8,113 nt of DNA from positions 1 to 8,113 of the forward strand of contig CANFLJ010000076.1 in NCBI GenBank assembly GCA_947447815.1, in the 5' to 3' direction. Positions 6,752-8,113 of the stretch are shown here, piece by piece. The translations under genes were made by a program, and so were the position numbers. This DNA comes from Chitinophagaceae bacterium (GTDB lineage Bacteria > Bacteroidota > Bacteroidia > Chitinophagales > Chitinophagaceae). Position 1 is the stretch's first letter. The number at the start of each line of letters is the position of its first letter. A model generated the notes under the pieces. The model saw only the letters and a list, made by a program, of their open reading frames with translations, made no database searches and was not told where the DNA came from.

Positions 6752-8113
6752 TTATCCCTCGTGAGATACTTTCTTTTCTTCTTTTCCTTCTGCTTTTACT
6801 GCTTTTTCTTCTTCAATGTTTCTAACTTTAGCTAAGTAGCTTACGTTAGGTAATACGTGAAGTTGTTCTAAAGAGTAGAATAAACGCTTGCTGTTTTCTT
6901 CTCTGTGCAATGAAACAGCGCTCTTAGCATCGTTAACATTACCAAAAACAATTGCGTTGGTAGGACAAGCTTGCTGACAAGCAGACTTAACATCCCACTC
7001 GTTATTTTCTCCGCTCTTCAATGGACGGCTTTCTTTTTTAGCCTTTAATTTTCCTTCTTGTAAACGTTGAACGCAAAAAGAACATTTTTCAATCACACCA
7101 CGGCTTCTAACGGTAACATCAGGGTTCAATACCATTCTGTTAAGATCGTCAGTCATCATAGTAGTTACATCGCTGATAATACCTTTTTGATTATCTGGGA
7201 AGCTATCTGCTCCTGTATAATCAGCCCAGTTGAAACGACGTACTTTATAAGGGCAGTTGTTAGCACAATATCTTGTACCAATACAACGGTTATAAGTCAT
7301 TTGGTTTAAACCTTCGCTGCTATGGTTAGTAGCGGCAACAGGACAAACATTCTCACATGGAGCATTATCGCAATGCTGACACATTAATGGCTGGAACACT
7401 ACATTTGGATTCTCTAAATCGCCGGTATAATAACGGTCAATTCTTAACCAATGCATTTCATGTGCTCTCAATACTTCTGGTTTACCCACAACAGAAACGT
7501 TATTTTCTGCAGTACAAGCTACCACACAAGCACCACAACCGTTACAAGCATTTAAATCAACGCTCATACCCCATTTGATACCCGGCTTGTCGTAAACACC
7601 ATATAGTGTACCCTCTTTTCTGAAGTTCTCCACTCCACCAAAAGGTTTTAATTCTTCTTCTCTTTCTTCTAAAACAATTGAAGGATGCTCTTTAAATTCT
7701 GCAAGAGAAAACTCTTTCATCACCTCGGTACGGTTACCTTGTTTGGTATTGTACACGTTGTGTGTTTGAGTAAGTGCAACTTTATATAATTCTTTTGTAT
7801 CCGCTAATTGAACTTCAACAGCAGCAAAACTGATAGTAGCACCGCTTAGTGAAGTGAAAGGAAATACGTTAGCACCAACCATTCCGCCTTCATCTGTTAC
7901 AGCAGCGCGACCAACTTTTGGTGTTCTACCAAAACCAAGTGCTACCCCTACTGTATTAGGATGTGTACCAGGAATAATTAAAGCCGGAAGCGTAACTTTC
8001 TTACCATTTACGGTAATATCAACCAGGTGCTTAGGAGGTTGTACCTCGTAAGAATCCGCTTGACCGTTATTGGTTAAGTCTATTCCTAATAAAGTAATAG
8101 CCATTGCAGGAGA
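6752..8113 (-). CDS. actB: alternative complex III subunit ActB, C-terminal part (end of molybdopterin-like domain plus four-motif ferredoxin domain), 5' end outside window
   Basis: Periplasmic electron-transfer subunit of ACIII. The frame is open to the right edge (Ser-Pro-Ala precede the Met at 8104), so that Met is internal and the gene begins outside the window. Counting from the Met at 8104 as residue 1, residues 1-120 are the end of the molybdopterin-oxidoreductase-like domain (LPALIIPGTHPN, ALGFGRTP). Residues 175-390 are the ferredoxin-like domain with four cysteine motifs: C187/190/193/197, C242/245/250/254, C274/280/284 and C341/344/376/380. Motif three reads CIGTRYCANNCP: Thr277 stands where a fourth Cys would be, so a [3Fe-4S] cluster is expected there and [4Fe-4S] clusters in the others. 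ACIII is known to carry this 3+1 set. The C-terminus (430-450) is a Lys/Glu-rich charged tail. The stop is TAA. Confidence 0.96.
   Translation of the reverse strand, partial: SPAMAITLLGIDLTNNGQADSYEVQPPKHLVDITVNGKKVTLPALIIPGTHPNTVGVALGFGRTPKVGRAAVTDEGGMVGANVFPFTSLSGATISFAAVEVQLADTKELYKVALTQTHNVYNTKQGNRTEVMKEFSLAEFKEHPSIVLEEREEELKPFGGVENFRKEGTLYGVYDKPGIKWGMSVDLNACNGCGACVVACTAENNVSVVGKPEVLRAHEMHWLRIDRYYTGDLENPNVVFQPLMCQHCDNAPCENVCPVAATNHSSEGLNQMTYNRCIGTRYCANNCPYKVRRFNWADYTGADSFPDNQKGIISDVTTMMTDDLNRMVLNPDVTVRSRGVIEKCSFCVQRLQEGKLKAKKESRPLKSGENNEWDVKSACQQACPTNAIVFGNVNDAKSAVSLHREENSKRLFYSLEQLHVLPNVSYLAKVRNIEEEKAVKAEGKEEKKVSHEG

Noticed and set aside
6766..6818. Pyrimidine-rich tract of TTCTT-type repeats
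   Set aside because: It encodes the Lys/Glu-rich tail of ActB on the minus strand; GAA and AAG codons explain the bias, and no hairpin accompanies it.
8102..8104. ATG at the right edge as the start of a ferredoxin-type gene
   Set aside because: The frame is open upstream to the window edge (Ser-Pro-Ala), and the residues after it are the end of a molybdopterin-like domain, so it is an internal Met of actB.
1..8113. Novel system, mobile element, CRISPR, tRNA or rRNA
   Set aside because: All genes belong to the known ACIII and aa3 oxidase set. Spacing and codon use are uniform, and no transposase, repeat array or structured RNA gene was seen.

Overview
The window is one block of seven co-directional genes, all on the minus strand. 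Read in the direction of transcription (high to low coordinates) they are actB (3' part), actC, actD, actE, actF, coxB and coxA (5' part). The first five belong to alternative complex III (ACIII), a quinol-oxidising complex unrelated to cytochrome bc1. The last two are the core subunits of an aa3-type heme-copper cytochrome c oxidase. Both ends are cut: actB runs off the right edge, with actA expected beyond it, and coxA runs off the left edge. No stretch of 300 bases lacks a gene; the largest gap is 162 bases between actF and coxB.

The organism is almost certainly a member of the Bacteroidota, and the protein style suggests Chitinophagales/Chitinophagaceae. This rests on the actABCDEF-coxBA order, AT-rich DNA with frequent TTA leucine codons, few Shine-Dalgarno sequences, and a CoxB with an extended multi-helix N-terminus. 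The family-level placement is recalled from experience, not tested.

The genes describe a continuous electron path. ActC (NrfD-type membrane protein) oxidises menaquinol. ActB carries three [4Fe-4S] binding motifs and one motif with only three cysteines. The multiheme ActA lies outside the window. ActE is a lipid-anchored monoheme cytochrome c. CuA in CoxB then passes electrons to heme a and the heme a3-CuB site in CoxA. CoxB has no fused cytochrome c domain and no separate soluble cytochrome c gene lies between the two sets, which fits a direct ACIII-aa3 supercomplex. ActF (a second NrfD-type protein) and ActD complete the membrane part. CoxA keeps the D- and K-channel residues of A-type oxidases.

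The least ordinary part is the 162-base actF-coxB gap. A perfect 12-bp inverted repeat followed by a T-run starts 5 bases after the actF stop and looks like an intrinsic terminator or attenuator. A second long, bulged inverted repeat lies upstream of coxB, with smaller overlapping repeats between them that could form alternative pairings. I see no new biological system, mobile element, CRISPR array, tRNA or rRNA; this is core respiratory machinery with some lineage-specific details.
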